Notes under the pieces: model-generated
What the model saw: only the letters and a program-made list of their open reading frames with translations
Told to the model about the DNA's origin: nothing
Databases searched by the model: none
Position numbers and translations under genes: made by a program
Part shown: positions 20,547 to 29,546 of the stretch, one piece after another
Layout of the letters: each line of letters opens with the position of its first letter
Numbering within the stretch: the stretch's first letter is position 1
Assembly: GCA_943788235.1 (NCBI GenBank)
Contig: CALSPM010000006.1
Location: forward strand, 1-64,000
Length of the DNA stretch: 64,000 nt
Reading direction: 5' to 3'
Origin: an uncultured Cyclobacteriaceae bacterium
GTDB taxonomy: Bacteria > Bacteroidota > Bacteroidia > Cytophagales > Cyclobacteriaceae

Positions 20547-21200
20547 ATGCAATACGACTGGTTTCAAGTAAATTTTTTGGGTTGTTTTTTGAATTTGAAT
20601 CTGGAATTCAAAACAAAGTTGAACCACAAGCAATACAGTCTTTCCGAACCTTCAGTGACGCCGAGGGTCCTGCATCACTGGCATCAAACAGGCGTGATCA
20701 CGGATCGCCGAGCCAAAGGGAAGGGTTGGAGTAAGTTCAGTTTTACCGAATTGGTTTGGATCAAGCTCATCATCCGGTTACGAGAATTTGGTCTGAGCCT
20801 TGACAAAATAAAAATAGGGAAGGAGGATTTAAGCAAGTATGCTGCAGAGGATGCGGGGTCTACTTTTCCCTTGCTTGATTTTTATCTACTGTATGTCCGT
20901 TCTTTTAAGCACCCGGTCAATCTAAGGGTATTTGAAGATGGGCACCTGCGCATAGGTCGAGAGACCGAATTATTTGCCCAAAATAATTATGATCAAAAAG
21001 CAAAAGATTTTATTCATATCAATTTCAATACATTGGTCAAGACCGTGCTTCAAAAGGAGGGAGCCACTTATTTATTGGATCCGCGCGCAGAAGTTCAGCA
21101 ACAATTACAGCGGGCCTTGGCTTCAAACACGATACAAACCAAAAGGATCGTATTTGAGGGTCACGATCGAGTAATCAACAAAGCATTTTTAAATGGATAA
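20547..21200 (+). CDS. MerR-family transcriptional regulator
   Basis: The protein has a MerR-type winged helix near its N-terminus: YSLSEPSVTPRVLHHWHQTGVITDRRAKGKGWSKFSFTELVWIKLIIRLREFGLSLDKIK. The C-terminal part, about 110 residues, is a globular domain with no cysteine cluster or recognised ligand pocket. The tracked ATG at 20547 gives 217 residues but places about 28 unusual residues (FLGCFLNLNLEF) before the HTH. A TTG at 20619 (LNHKQYSL) would give a more normal N-terminus, and starts of this kind are common in this window. A perfect inverted repeat just upstream is the likely operator. The inducer is unknown. Confidence 0.75.
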   Translation: MQYDWFQVNFLGCFLNLNLEFKTKLNHKQYSLSEPSVTPRVLHHWHQTGVITDRRAKGKGWSKFSFTELVWIKLIIRLREFGLSLDKIKIGKEDLSKYAAEDAGSTFPLLDFYLLYVRSFKHPVNLRVFEDGHLRIGRETELFAQNNYDQKAKDFIHINFNTLVKTVLQKEGATYLLDPRAEVQQQLQRALASNTIQTKRIVFEGHDRVINKAFLNG

Positions 21201-21302
21201 GGTTTTGAATGAATGTCATATGTGAATACTGCTTTCACGGCTCCCAACTACAACATTAATAACAAACCTTCCAGATCTAAAGGTCGCGATGACATTTCAA
21301 AG

Positions 21303-21739
21303 TCACCATTGGGCTTCTTGGGCCATTCGGTTTTGGGGCGATCCCAACACAACTTCCAAGCTGTTTCCATCTGGATCTTCCAAATAGATAATTTCTGAAA
21401 CCCCAAGGTCGACCGCATCAACAAGCGGGTAGGCGGCTGTTTTGAGATTCAGGTAAACGGTAGCTAAATCTTTTCGGGTTGGATATTGGATAGAGGGAAT
21501 GAAAAATACCCGTACCCTGAGCTTCGGATTGCGGTAAATGCTGAGCAAACCAAGTGATCCAAAGCCAACAAATAATGATGGCCTCCTGCTGAGAGGTAGG
21601 CCGCGGTGCCTTCTTCATAGGCCAGGCTTATTTTAAATCCCAAGAGATCAACATAAAAATCCATCGAACGGGCCAGTTCAGTCACTTTGAGATGCACATA
21701 TTTCCTTTGATCTTCACTAGAAATTTGGTATGGATTCAC
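21303..21739 (-). CDS. VOC-family (glyoxalase/dioxygenase-like) protein, frameshifted
   Basis: Two overlapping ORFs form one VOC protein of about 145 residues. The first half shows KYVHLKVTELARSMDFYVDLLGFKI with the metal-ligand histidine, and TAAYLSAGGHHYLLALD. The second half shows YPTRKDLATVYLNLKTAAYPLVDAVDLGVSEIIYLEDPDGNSLEVV, the typical DPDGN..E end of the second beta-alpha-beta module with its metal-binding Glu. At least two single-base shifts between 21470 and 21600 interrupt the middle; the third frame supplies the TWF-like segment. The substrate is unknown; it could be dioxygenase-, glyoxalase- or antibiotic-resistance-like. Confidence 0.7.
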
Positions 21740-21827
21740 AATAATTAACGGGTTTATACTTTACAAAACAAATTATTAAAGTAAATTAAAGTTATAATAT
21801 AATTTTTTCATTTTAAAACCCCTATAT

Positions 21828-22593
21828 ATGAGTACCTCTGCATCTCGAAGATCTTTTTTTAAGCAAACTGCGGTATTGTCTGCGGCGGGAATGATCTTAC
21901 CTGCTTGTGCATCTACGCCCCCAAAACAAGCTCAGATTCCGGACCGCTTAAGGATATTATTTCAAGGAGATTCTATTACCGATGCAAACAGGGATCGATC
22001 AAGTATTCAATCCAATGATTTTCTAAAGGGCATGGGCAATGGCTATGCCCTCTTGGCGGCATCAAATTTGTTGATAGATTACCCGACAACAGATTGGCAT
22101 ACCTACAATCGTGGGGTCAGTGGAGATAAGGTTTTTCAGCTTTCAGATCGATGGGAAAAAGATTGTTTGGACCTCCAACCGGATGTATTGAGTATACATA
22201 TTGGGGTCAATGATTTTTGGCATACCTTGACCCATGGTTACGAGGGGACGGTGGAGACTTATGAAAAAGACTTTTTGAAATTGCTGAGAAAGAACCCAAT
22301 CCAACTTCCCCAAAGATCAAGCTTATTATTGGAGAGCCTTTTGTCGTGCTCGGTGGAACGGCTCTATTGATACCGAGGCATGGATACCCACTTTTAGAGC
22401 GTATCAAAAGGCGGCCGCAGACATCGCTAGGCAAATTGGTGCAGTCTTCATTCCATATCAACAAATTTTTGATGCGGCAGTGGCGGATCAAGGCGTGGCC
22501 TATTGGTGTCCCGATGGCGTTCACCCTTCATTGGCGGGATCTGCTCTGATGGCCAAAGCTTGGATCGAAGCCCTTCACAAGGCCTATGTCTAA
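21828..22593 (+). CDS. SGNH/GDSL hydrolase with Tat-type signal (frameshifted)
   Basis: The N-terminus STSASRRSFFKQTAVLSAAGMILPACAS combines a twin-arginine motif with a lipobox-like Cys, so a Tat-exported lipoprotein is possible. The SGNH blocks are FQGDSITDANRDR (nucleophile Ser), YNRGVSGDKV (oxyanion Gly), HIGVNDFWHT (Asn) and, after shifts near 22290-22370, YWCPDGVHPSLAGSALMAKAW (Asp-His). The last part lies in a frame not listed as an ORF and runs to TAA at 22593, giving about 255 residues. Such enzymes remove acyl groups from sugars or glycans, but the substrate here is unknown. All catalytic residues are present, so the breaks look like sequence errors. Confidence 0.8.
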
Positions 22594-22823
22594 TGAGTTC
22601 CTGTTTGCGTGTAAGATTGAGTGAAGGCTTTCAGAGGATCTTTTGTGTGAAAGTCCTCAAGGGAGTCACTGTTCACTGAAGGGGTGCATGTTATCCAGAG
22701 GGCACAGCCATTGGTGGTGTTCTTCTCAATTCTTATTGAACATAATTATTAAAAAAAATAATCCCGTACATTTCAACACTAATTCGATTTAAAAGATAAA
22801 TTAGCGGATTTAAAAGCATTATT

Positions 22824-23450
22824 ATGAGTTTAAACGCTTACATCTTAGCAGTATCAAAAAGTGAATCAGATTTAGAACCCAAACGAATTCAACAATTGGA
22901 ACTTTTGTCCCGTTATATTTTTAATAAGATATCGCGGGGAGAAACTGCGGCTTTGAATTTTATTTGTACACACAATTCAAGAAGAAGTCATTTAGGCCAA
23001 ATATGGTTACAAATGGCGGCCGCTTATTATGAAATTGACTTGGTGAAGGCTTACAGCGGAGGAACCGAAGAGACGGCTTTTAATCCGCGATCGGTAGCCG
23101 CATTGCAGCGGGCTGGATTTGCTGTAGAGGTAGGAATTGGAGCAAATCCCAAATGTAAAGTCTCAAGTGATCTTGGTAGCTTGTATTTGGTCAGTTTTTC
23201 AAAGAAATACGATCATTTAGAAAACCCCAAAAAGGATTTTTGTGCCGTGATGACATGCTCGGAGGCCGATGGGGCATGCCCAGTTATTTTTGGTGCTGAT
23301 TTGAGAGTGAAGTTGTTGTACAAGGACCCCAAATCGGCTGACGGCACGGATCATGAGCGCACTGCCTACGATGAGCGATGTTTTCAAATTGCTACCGAAA
23401 TGTTCTATGTTATGAAACAGGTGTTGACGGAGCTGCGAAAAATCAAATAA
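22824..23450 (+). CDS. Low-molecular-weight protein-tyrosine-phosphatase / arsenate-reductase-like protein
   Basis: The 208-residue protein contains FICTHNSRRSHLGQIW, a CX5R-type phosphate loop (C-T-H-N-S-R-R-S) as in low-molecular-weight phosphatases and ArsC-like reductases. YSGGTEETAFNPRSVAALQRAGF follows, as in that fold. VMTCSEADGACPVIFGADLRV and the acidic DPKSADGTDHERTAYDERC near the C-terminus match the general-acid region. It is longer than the classic 150-residue enzymes because of an N-terminal helical extension. No arsenic-resistance gene is adjacent, so the physiological substrate is uncertain. It appears to be a single-gene unit. Confidence 0.75.
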   Translation: MSLNAYILAVSKSESDLEPKRIQQLELLSRYIFNKISRGETAALNFICTHNSRRSHLGQIWLQMAAAYYEIDLVKAYSGGTEETAFNPRSVAALQRAGFAVEVGIGANPKCKVSSDLGSLYLVSFSKKYDHLENPKKDFCAVMTCSEADGACPVIFGADLRVKLLYKDPKSADGTDHERTAYDERCFQIATEMFYVMKQVLTELRKIK

Positions 23451-23575
23451 AGGGTTCCGCAAAACACTCATTTTTAAAATTAAAAATGGAGTAAAATCAG
23501 ATGTTAGGGACTTCAAAGGGCAATCATTTAACCTCATTTAACATATAAAATGCTCGGCAAGAAGAAAAAGGGTTT

Positions 23576-23603
23576 TTTGTTATTAAAAGGATTCCTATTT
23601 TTG
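23576..23603 (+). promoter_or_regulatory. Candidate Bacteroidota promoter of the MoxR gene
   Basis: TATTTTTG (23596-23603) matches the TAnnTTTG -7 box exactly. TTTG at 23576-23579 stands 16 bp upstream as a near-fitting -33 box. The start codon follows 23 nt after the -7 box. Confidence 0.45.
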
Positions 23604-23626
23604 CTGCCAAATGAATCAAGAATAAC

Positions 23627-24619
23627 ATGGATACGGAAAAGACAAATCAAGACCTAAAAAAGGAACATCAGCATAAAATTATTCAGGTTATTGAAGAGGT
23701 AGGCAAAGTAGTCGTTGGGCAGAAGCACATGGTGAACCGCTTGCTCATTGGTCTTTTCACGCAAAATCACATTTTATTAGAGGGCGTCCCGGGGATCGCC
23801 AAGACTCTGACGGTAAATACCTTGGCTAGGGTATTACAACTTGACTTCAAGAGGATTCAATTTACGCCTGACCTTTTACCTGCAGATTTAGTAGGAACGA
23901 TGATTTACAATCAAAAGAAAGCGGCTTTTGAAGTCAAAAAAGGGCCTATTTTTTCCAATATGATATTAGCGGATGAAGTCAATAGATCTCCAGCAAAAGT
24001 ACAATCAGCGCTTCTGGAATCCATGCAGGAAAAACAAGTCACCATTGGGGAAGAAACGTATTCACTAGACCGTCCTTTCTTGGTGATGGCGACACAAAAT
24101 CCCGTAGATCAAGAAGGAACGTACCCTTTACCAGAAGCACAGGTTGATCGATTTATGATGAAGGTCCATGTCAAGTATCCGTCAAAAGAAGAAGAATTAG
24201 AGGTCATGCGCAGAATGTCCAATATGTCTTTTAAACCTGAATTGAAGACCATTCTCTCTAAGCAGGATATTTTTGCCATTCAAGAAGAAATCAATGCGGT
24301 GAGTTTATCAGAATCTTTAGAAAAGTATATCGTAGAATTGGTTTTGGCCACGAGAGATCCTCAAACCTATCAATTAGATGATATGGCTCACTACATTCAA
24401 TTTGGAGCTTCTCCAAGAGCATCAATCAACTTGAATCTTGCCGCCAAAGCGATTGCTTTTTTTGATCAGAGAGATTTTGTATTGCCAGAAGATATCAAGG
24501 AGGTTGCTGATGATGTGATGAATCATCGAATTTTATTGAATTATGAAGCCGAAGCTGACGGTATCACGACCCATGACATCATTAAAAGCATCCTTTCTAA
24601 AGTCCAGATTTCCAAATAA
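23627..24619 (+). CDS. MoxR-family AAA+ ATPase
   Basis: This 330-residue AAA+ ATPase is of normal MoxR length. LLEGVPGIAKTLTVNTLARVL is the Walker A region near residue 55. FSNMILADEVNRSPAKVQSALLESMQEKQVTIG is Walker B with the MoxR-specific helix 2 insert. VMATQNPVDQEGTYPLPEAQVDRFMMKV contains sensor 1 and the arginine finger region, and FGASPRASINLNLAAKA sensor 2. MoxR proteins act as chaperones that insert cofactors or activate partners, usually with neighbouring DUF58 and VWA genes. No such partner is seen here; the next gene is a lipoprotein. The partner may be elsewhere. Confidence 0.9.
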   Translation: MDTEKTNQDLKKEHQHKIIQVIEEVGKVVVGQKHMVNRLLIGLFTQNHILLEGVPGIAKTLTVNTLARVLQLDFKRIQFTPDLLPADLVGTMIYNQKKAAFEVKKGPIFSNMILADEVNRSPAKVQSALLESMQEKQVTIGEETYSLDRPFLVMATQNPVDQEGTYPLPEAQVDRFMMKVHVKYPSKEEELEVMRRMSNMSFKPELKTILSKQDIFAIQEEINAVSLSESLEKYIVELVLATRDPQTYQLDDMAHYIQFGASPRASINLNLAAKAIAFFDQRDFVLPEDIKEVADDVMNHRILLNYEAEADGITTHDIIKSILSKVQISK

Positions 24620-24650
24620 GAACAGTCGCCCCTCCTCGGGGATTCATCGG

Positions 24651-24703
24651 TTTAACAATGACTTAACATGTTGCCGAAGAGTTTAACGAAAAGGTAACAC
24701 TCA
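24651..24703 (+). promoter_or_regulatory. Four 11-bp-phased TTAAC direct repeats, PhoB-box-like
   Basis: Units TTTAACAATGA and CTTAACATGTT are adjacent at 24651-24672. TTTAACGAAAA and GGTAACACTCA are adjacent at 24682-24703. Each pair has an 11-bp spacing, as recognised by PhoB/OmpR-family regulators binding head to tail. The array lies about 100 bp upstream of the lipoprotein gene. Confidence 0.5.
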
Positions 24704-24726
24704 AACGCCTTGGAGTTAATACTTGA

Positions 24727-24754
24727 CACGCATTTTTGTATTTATAAATGCGTG
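24727..24754. promoter_or_regulatory. Inverted repeat with TTGACA just before the lipoprotein gene
   Basis: CACGCATTT and AAATGCGTG are perfect 9-bp arms around a 10-bp spacer, with TTGACA overlapping the left arm. It could be an operator or a leader hairpin. It lies 48 bp upstream of the start codon. Confidence 0.4.
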
Positions 24755-24802
24755 CAATAAAGCGCTCATAAATCATAAAATTTAACAGAAAACAGACTAT
24801 AA

Positions 24803-26065
24803 ATGAAAAATTTCATTACAATCCTTACATTCTCGTCCATGCTTTTCTTTTTGGCATGTGATGATGATACAGAAACATTAACGGTAACAGAAACCGTAAC
24901 TGTAACAGATACAGTTACAGAAATAGAGACAGATACGGTAACGGTAACCGAAGGCGTTGAAGTGTTGATTTCGGGAAATATTATTGCGGATGCTATATGG
25001 TCTGCTGATTCCGTATACATATTAGGAGGCAGAATAGCCGTGATTTCGGGAGTGACACTTACCATCGAGGCGGGGACAATTATCAAAGGCCAATATGGAA
25101 CAGGAGCCAATGCAACGGCGTTAGTAGTAGCAAGAGGAGCTACCTTAAACGCTCAGGGTACGTCTACTTCACCCATCATCTTTACCGCAGTCGCAGATGA
25201 AATTCAACCAGGTGAAATACTTTCACCCAACATGCCCTCAGATGCTGGAGGTCTTTGGGGAGGGGTCATTATATTAGGGAATGCACCGGCTTCATTAGGG
25301 GATGACGCGTCCGAATCTAATATTGAAGGCATACCAACATCCGATATCAATGGCTTGTACGGGGGCACAGATGCGGCCGATAATTCAGGTACGATCAGCT
25401 ATATTTCAATTCGTCACGGGGGCTCAAACATCGGTGAAGGTAATGAGATCAATGGTCTGACTTTAGGAGGTGTTGGTTCAGCAACGAGCATTGAGGGCGT
25501 TGAAGTGGTTGCCAATGCAGATGATGGAATTGAGTGGTTTGGAGGAACGGTAAATGTTTCTAAAGTTTTGATTTGGAATTCAAATGACGATGGGTTAGAC
25601 ACCGATCAGGATTGGCAAGGAACTTGTTCGGATTACGTAATTGTAACGCCACAAGGAGGTTCAGCCTTTGAGTTAGATGGGCCTGAAGGCACCGCTAAAG
25701 TCAATGGAGTGGACGGCTTTCATACCTTCAGCAATGGCGTGGTATATGTAGGTGCTGATGCAGATCATGTCGTAGATTGGGATGGCGCTACCAATGCAGC
25801 CTTAGTTGACTTATACATTTATGGATGGGGAGAATATGCTGGGACGGCTATTGAATCCTTTGGAGGTGATGGAGCTGGCGTTTCTTCAGGATGGGAAACC
25901 ACTTTGAATGAAGGAGATGCTTTAGCAACGGTATTGGGTGCAGATGCTGCTGCAATTACTTCTGAAGTAGCTGCTGGTGCAAGAACCAAAGGTCCTGCGA
26001 AGTCTGTTTTTGATACTTGGACTTGGGCAGGATTATCTGGAGCCCTAACCACTATAGGACTTTAA
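24803..26065 (+). CDS. Surface-type lipoprotein with right-handed beta-helix domain
   Basis: The 420-residue protein has a lipoprotein signal peptide with lipobox FFLACDDDTE (Cys19). The acidic residues right after the Cys resemble the lipoprotein export signal that sends Bacteroidota lipoproteins to the cell surface. A short Thr/Val-rich spacer of repeated TVT units follows (about residues 24-50). The rest is rich in Gly, Asn and Ile with evenly spaced short strands (ISGVTLTIEAGTIIKG, GGLWGGVIILGN, ISYISIRHGG, DDGIEWFGGTVNVSKVLIWNSNDDGLDTDQDW), as in parallel beta-helix proteins. It lies before a TonB-dependent receptor and shares its 11-bp repeat motif. That suggests an accessory surface component of the same uptake system. 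Function is otherwise unknown. Confidence 0.75.
   Translation: MKNFITILTFSSMLFFLACDDDTETLTVTETVTVTDTVTEIETDTVTVTEGVEVLISGNIIADAIWSADSVYILGGRIAVISGVTLTIEAGTIIKGQYGTGANATALVVARGATLNAQGTSTSPIIFTAVADEIQPGEILSPNMPSDAGGLWGGVIILGNAPASLGDDASESNIEGIPTSDINGLYGGTDAADNSGTISYISIRHGGSNIGEGNEINGLTLGGVGSATSIEGVEVVANADDGIEWFGGTVNVSKVLIWNSNDDGLDTDQDWQGTCSDYVIVTPQGGSAFELDGPEGTAKVNGVDGFHTFSNGVVYVGADADHVVDWDGATNAALVDLYIYGWGEYAGTAIESFGGDGAGVSSGWETTLNEGDALATVLGADAAAITSEVAAGARTKGPAKSVFDTWTWAGLSGALTTIGL
24869..24954 (+). repeat. Degenerate GTAACAGA-type tandem repeat coding a Thr/Val-rich spacer
   Basis: The coding sequence repeats variants of acGGTAACaGAaaC with a 6-12 bp rhythm (acggtaacagaaaccgtaac). It encodes TVTETVTVTDTVT and similar. 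It acts as a tether between the lipid anchor and the beta-helix and could vary in copy number between strains. Confidence 0.6.
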
Positions 26066-26087
26066 TAAGCAAAAGACTCAATGAAAT

Positions 26088-26122
26088 AAAAAGACCGTTG
26101 GTATTTCCAACGGTCTTTTTTT
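26088..26122 (+). terminator. Strong rho-independent terminator after the lipoprotein gene
   Basis: GACCGTTGG, loop TATTT and CCAACGGTC form a perfect 9-bp stem, extended by A and T runs, and end in TTTTTTT. It stands 23 bp past the stop codon and ends the lipoprotein transcript. The flanking A tract also makes it usable in the reverse direction. The rest of 26066-26512 holds no gene. Confidence 0.9.
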
Positions 26123-26379
26123 GTTAAAAATGGGAGCGGCATTGGGAATGAGCTTTTGATCTTTGATTGAAGCCGTAACGTTTACCGATGAGACCGTTTG
26201 CTAGTCAGTGTAAGCAACGTCTCATGCGGGCATTTTTTGGCTAGTATGTTTAACCGTTTTGACAAAGAGATCAATCAAAGAAAAACAGGGGGCTTAGGGT
26301 CGATGGATAGGTCTTGAGGTGTAATATTATCTAAAACCACTACTTATATTATCCAATTATTAATTAAATAGGCGCTATT

Positions 26380-26412
26380 GTTAAGTTAATGTTAACTCAT
26401 GGTAAACAGGAT
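26380..26412 (+). promoter_or_regulatory. Three 11-bp-phased TTAAC-like direct repeats upstream of the TonB receptor
   Basis: GTTAAGTTAAT, GTTAACTCATG and GTAAACAGGAT are three consecutive 11-bp units with a shared GTTAAc core. They mirror the array upstream of the lipoprotein gene and lie about 100 bp before the receptor start. This is the arrangement expected for a PhoB/OmpR-type operator. Within the 447-bp intergenic region 26066-26512, only this array and the terminator stand out. Confidence 0.5.
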
Positions 26413-26512
26413 TTTATCATCTATTGAATCCCCACATTTGCAGTAATATAAATGCTTAACCCCTGGTGGAGTTATTCTTAAGGATGACATCATTTTTTAA
26501 AAAAAAAGTAGC

Positions 26513-29506
26513 ATGAAGATTTTTTTTATAGCGAGTTTATCTATTCTGTGGAGTACACTGATTTTCGCACAGCAAGGGACCATTAGAGGTACAGTGATCG
26601 AAGAAGAAACCGGTGAGCCACTTTTCTCTGTGACGGTCATCATCGCCGGCACGACCACGGGAGCCATTACGGATTTTGACGGAAACTTTTCTTTCTCAGC
26701 CCCTCCTGGAAGGCATGATCTTCAGGCAAGTTTTGTTTCGTTAGAAACGACAATCATCACGGGGATAGAGGTCAAATCTGGAGAAGCAACGGTCATTGAA
26801 CAAATCAGACTGTATCCTGATGTGGAAGAGTTGGAAGCTGTAGTGGTTACCGCTCAAGTGGCAAAGTCTACCGAGGCAGCCCTGATCACGGTAAAGCGAA
26901 AATCACCTAATATGATGGATGGAATTTCATCTGCAAGTTTTCGGAAGATAGGGGATTCCAATGCTGCAGGTGCGATTAAACGGGTTACTGGGGTCAGCGT
27001 AGAAGGCGGAAAATATGTATATGTTCGTGGATTGGGTGATCGATATACCAAAACCACATTGAATGGGGTAGATATCCCTGGTTTAGATCCTGATCGCAAT
27101 AGTTTGCAAATTGATATTTTCCCTACCACGCTGCTGAATAACATGATGATTCTCAAAACGGCTTCAGCCGATAAGCCTGCCGATTTTACGGGAGGATTGG
27201 TTAATATCGAAACCAAGGATTTCCCAGAAGATAAGGTTTTCAATGTATCCTTGGGGATTACTTACAATCCCTCCATGCACTTTAAAACGGAGGCATTAAC
27301 CCACCAGGGAAGTGCTACCGAATGGTTAGGTTTTGACTCAAATGCTAGGGGCCTTCCTAGCCAGATAGATAATGCCGATTTACCGACCCCCTTCGTCAAC
27401 GAAGCAACAGAACTGTATAGTACTAGTAAACTGTTTTCTCAACAATTATCGGCCCAAGAAGTAACCAATTTTATGAATTACAGCCTAGGTTTATCATTGG
27501 GAAATCAAAAGAAATTGGCCAATGATAATTCTGTGGGTTACATTATATCAGCCAATTACAAAAGAGACAATGACTTTTATCAGGATGTGTTGTTTGGAGA
27601 GTATCAAAAAAGAGATGCCTCAGAGGCGTATGAAATGGGTGCGGCAACCCTAAGGTCGGGGGCTTATACTACCGAAAATACCTTAATATCGGGATTGGTC
27701 GGCATCGCATACAAAACGCAAAACGCAAAATACAAACTTTCTGTTTTGGGTCTTCAAAATGGGGAAAAGAAGACGGCTAAAATTAATACCGTTTCGGATC
27801 CTACAGCCGATGATTTTACACCGCGATTGATCTCAGACTATACTGCTTTTAATGATAATTTAGAATATGGTCAAAGAAGTTTGACCAATATCTTACTGAA
27901 TGGCACACATTATTTTGGAGATACCCAGTGGAAACTGGATTGGAAGCTATCTCCTACCTTCTCAAACATGACAGACCCCGACATTAGACGGGCCGCTTTT
28001 TCTGATGACACAGGCGTCAACCGAATCAATCCTGGAGCTGCGGGATCACCCTCAAGGAGGTGGCGATTTCTCGATGAACGCAATGTGGTCGGTAAAGTAG
28101 ATCTATTAAATACTGGGATGCTGTTGGATAGAGAAGCCAAATATCGTGTGGGGACCAGTTATGTTTTAAAAACACGAAATTATGCTATTCAAGCATTCAA
28201 TATTACGGGTATTCAGGCATCCACCCGATGGGAAGACAATGCCAGTTTCGATGACATCATTTCGGAGGTCAATTTATACGGATCCTCTGAGGATGGCTTA
28301 GGCAATAAAATCTATTATCAACGAGATGGAGGCATCAATCCCAATTCCAATGCGTATGCGTCAAGCAACACGAACTTCGCAGCTTATGCCTCTGCAGAAG
28401 TGTCGATTACCGAAGGGCTTAAGACCATTGTAGGTTTAAGAATGGAGCGATTTGAACAGCGATACTCGGGCATGAATCAAACGGCAGCCAGTCAATTGGG
28501 GAATGCGACCGATGCGGGAGCCATTGAGTCGCTCACCCAACAAATTAAATCAGGCGAAGTGGAGGGAGCTTATTTACTTGAGAACGATAAAGTACTTAAT
28601 TCTACCGATTTTTTCCCATCTCTCAATGCCATTTATGGCTTAACGGATGATCAAAATATCCGATTTTCTTTTTCCAAAACGATTGCAAGACCTTCGTTTA
28701 AAGAGCTGTCGTATGCCCAGATTTTGGATCCTGTAAGTAATCGGATTTTTAATGGTTCCTTTTTTAAATACAACGATGAGAATGGAAATGTGGTGTGGGA
28801 TGGGAACCTTAAAGAGACCCATATTAATAACCTTGATTTGAGATGGGAACTCTTTCTCAACAGGGGCCAATTGTTTTCGGTCAGTGCATTTTATAAAACT
28901 TTTGATGACCCCATTGAATTGGTTCGTATCGCAAATTCCCAAACAGGGAATGAATTTCAGCCCCGAAATGTGGGTGAGGGACAGTTGCTTGGTGCCGAAT
29001 TAGAATTCCGTAAGGCTTTGAACTTTGTAGCTCCCTCGCTTTCAGATTTTAGCGTTTATGGCAATTTGACCTTGGTGGATTCGCGTATAGAGATGACCCC
29101 TATGGAATATGATTCAAGACGGGTCTATCAAAAATCAGGGGAAACGATTCAAGATACACGTGTGATGGTAGGCCAAGCTCCTTTTGTTATTAATGTTGGT
29201 TTACAATACAACAATACAGATAGGCGACTTGATGCGGGACTCTTTTACAATGTAAAAGGTAAGACCTTAACTGTGGTAGGAGAAGGATTCTTTCCGGATA
29301 TCTATTCGCAGCCATTTCATAGTTTGAACTTTAATTTAAATAAGTCGCTAGGTAAAAAAGAACAGACAACCATTAATTTTAGCGTGAACAACATCCTCAA
29401 TGACCAACGAGAAGATTTCTTTGAGGCTTACCAGGCACAAGATCAAATTTTCAATCAATTGTCACCAGGAACTGAGATAAGCCTGGGTGTAAAATACGCC
29501 TTTTAA
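26513..29506 (+). CDS. TonB-dependent receptor with N-terminal carboxypeptidase-regulatory-like domain
   Basis: This 997-residue outer-membrane receptor has a signal peptide (MKIFFIASLSILWSTLIFAQ). A CarboxypepD_reg-like beta-sandwich follows (TIRGTVIEEETGEPLFSVTVIIAGTTTGAITDFDGNFSF). The plug domain contains SNAAGAIKRVTGVSVEGGKYVYVRGLGDRYTKTTLNGVDIPGLDPDRNSLQIDIFP and GGLVNIETKDFP. The long barrel ends in EISLGVKYAF with a terminal Phe. It lacks a SusD partner, so it is not a standard polysaccharide-utilisation pair. The upstream surface lipoprotein and matching operator-like repeats suggest they work together. The substrate is unknown; the PhoB-like repeats point to phosphate or organophosphate, which is inference only. 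Confidence 0.9.
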   Translation: MKIFFIASLSILWSTLIFAQQGTIRGTVIEEETGEPLFSVTVIIAGTTTGAITDFDGNFSFSAPPGRHDLQASFVSLETTIITGIEVKSGEATVIEQIRLYPDVEELEAVVVTAQVAKSTEAALITVKRKSPNMMDGISSASFRKIGDSNAAGAIKRVTGVSVEGGKYVYVRGLGDRYTKTTLNGVDIPGLDPDRNSLQIDIFPTTLLNNMMILKTASADKPADFTGGLVNIETKDFPEDKVFNVSLGITYNPSMHFKTEALTHQGSATEWLGFDSNARGLPSQIDNADLPTPFVNEATELYSTSKLFSQQLSAQEVTNFMNYSLGLSLGNQKKLANDNSVGYIISANYKRDNDFYQDVLFGEYQKRDASEAYEMGAATLRSGAYTTENTLISGLVGIAYKTQNAKYKLSVLGLQNGEKKTAKINTVSDPTADDFTPRLISDYTAFNDNLEYGQRSLTNILLNGTHYFGDTQWKLDWKLSPTFSNMTDPDIRRAAFSDDTGVNRINPGAAGSPSRRWRFLDERNVVGKVDLLNTGMLLDREAKYRVGTSYVLKTRNYAIQAFNITGIQASTRWEDNASFDDIISEVNLYGSSEDGLGNKIYYQRDGGINPNSNAYASSNTNFAAYASAEVSITEGLKTIVGLRMERFEQRYSGMNQTAASQLGNATDAGAIESLTQQIKSGEVEGAYLLENDKVLNSTDFFPSLNAIYGLTDDQNIRFSFSKTIARPSFKELSYAQILDPVSNRIFNGSFFKYNDENGNVVWDGNLKETHINNLDLRWELFLNRGQLFSVSAFYKTFDDPIELVRIANSQTGNEFQPRNVGEGQLLGAELEFRKALNFVAPSLSDFSVYGNLTLVDSRIEMTPMEYDSRRVYQKSGETIQDTRVMVGQAPFVINVGLQYNNTDRRLDAGLFYNVKGKTLTVVGEGFFPDIYSQPFHSLNFNLNKSLGKKEQTTINFSVNNILNDQREDFFEAYQAQDQIFNQLSPGTEISLGVKYAF

Positions 29507-29546
29507 TAGAAAATGAGTTAAAAAAGATATTCTAAGTATTCTTTTT

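Noticed and set aside
23527-23542. TTTAACCTCATTTAAC upstream of the MoxR gene as another phased repeat
   Set aside because: The spacing is 10 bp rather than 11 and there is only one pair, so it does not fit the lipoprotein/TonB arrays. It is a caution that TTAAC is common in this AT-rich DNA.
24627-24642. CCCCTCCTCGGGG hairpin after the MoxR gene as a terminator
   Set aside because: Only a 4-bp stem and no T tract.
26854-27243. 129-aa reverse ORF within the TonB receptor gene
   Set aside because: Shadow of a long conserved coding frame.
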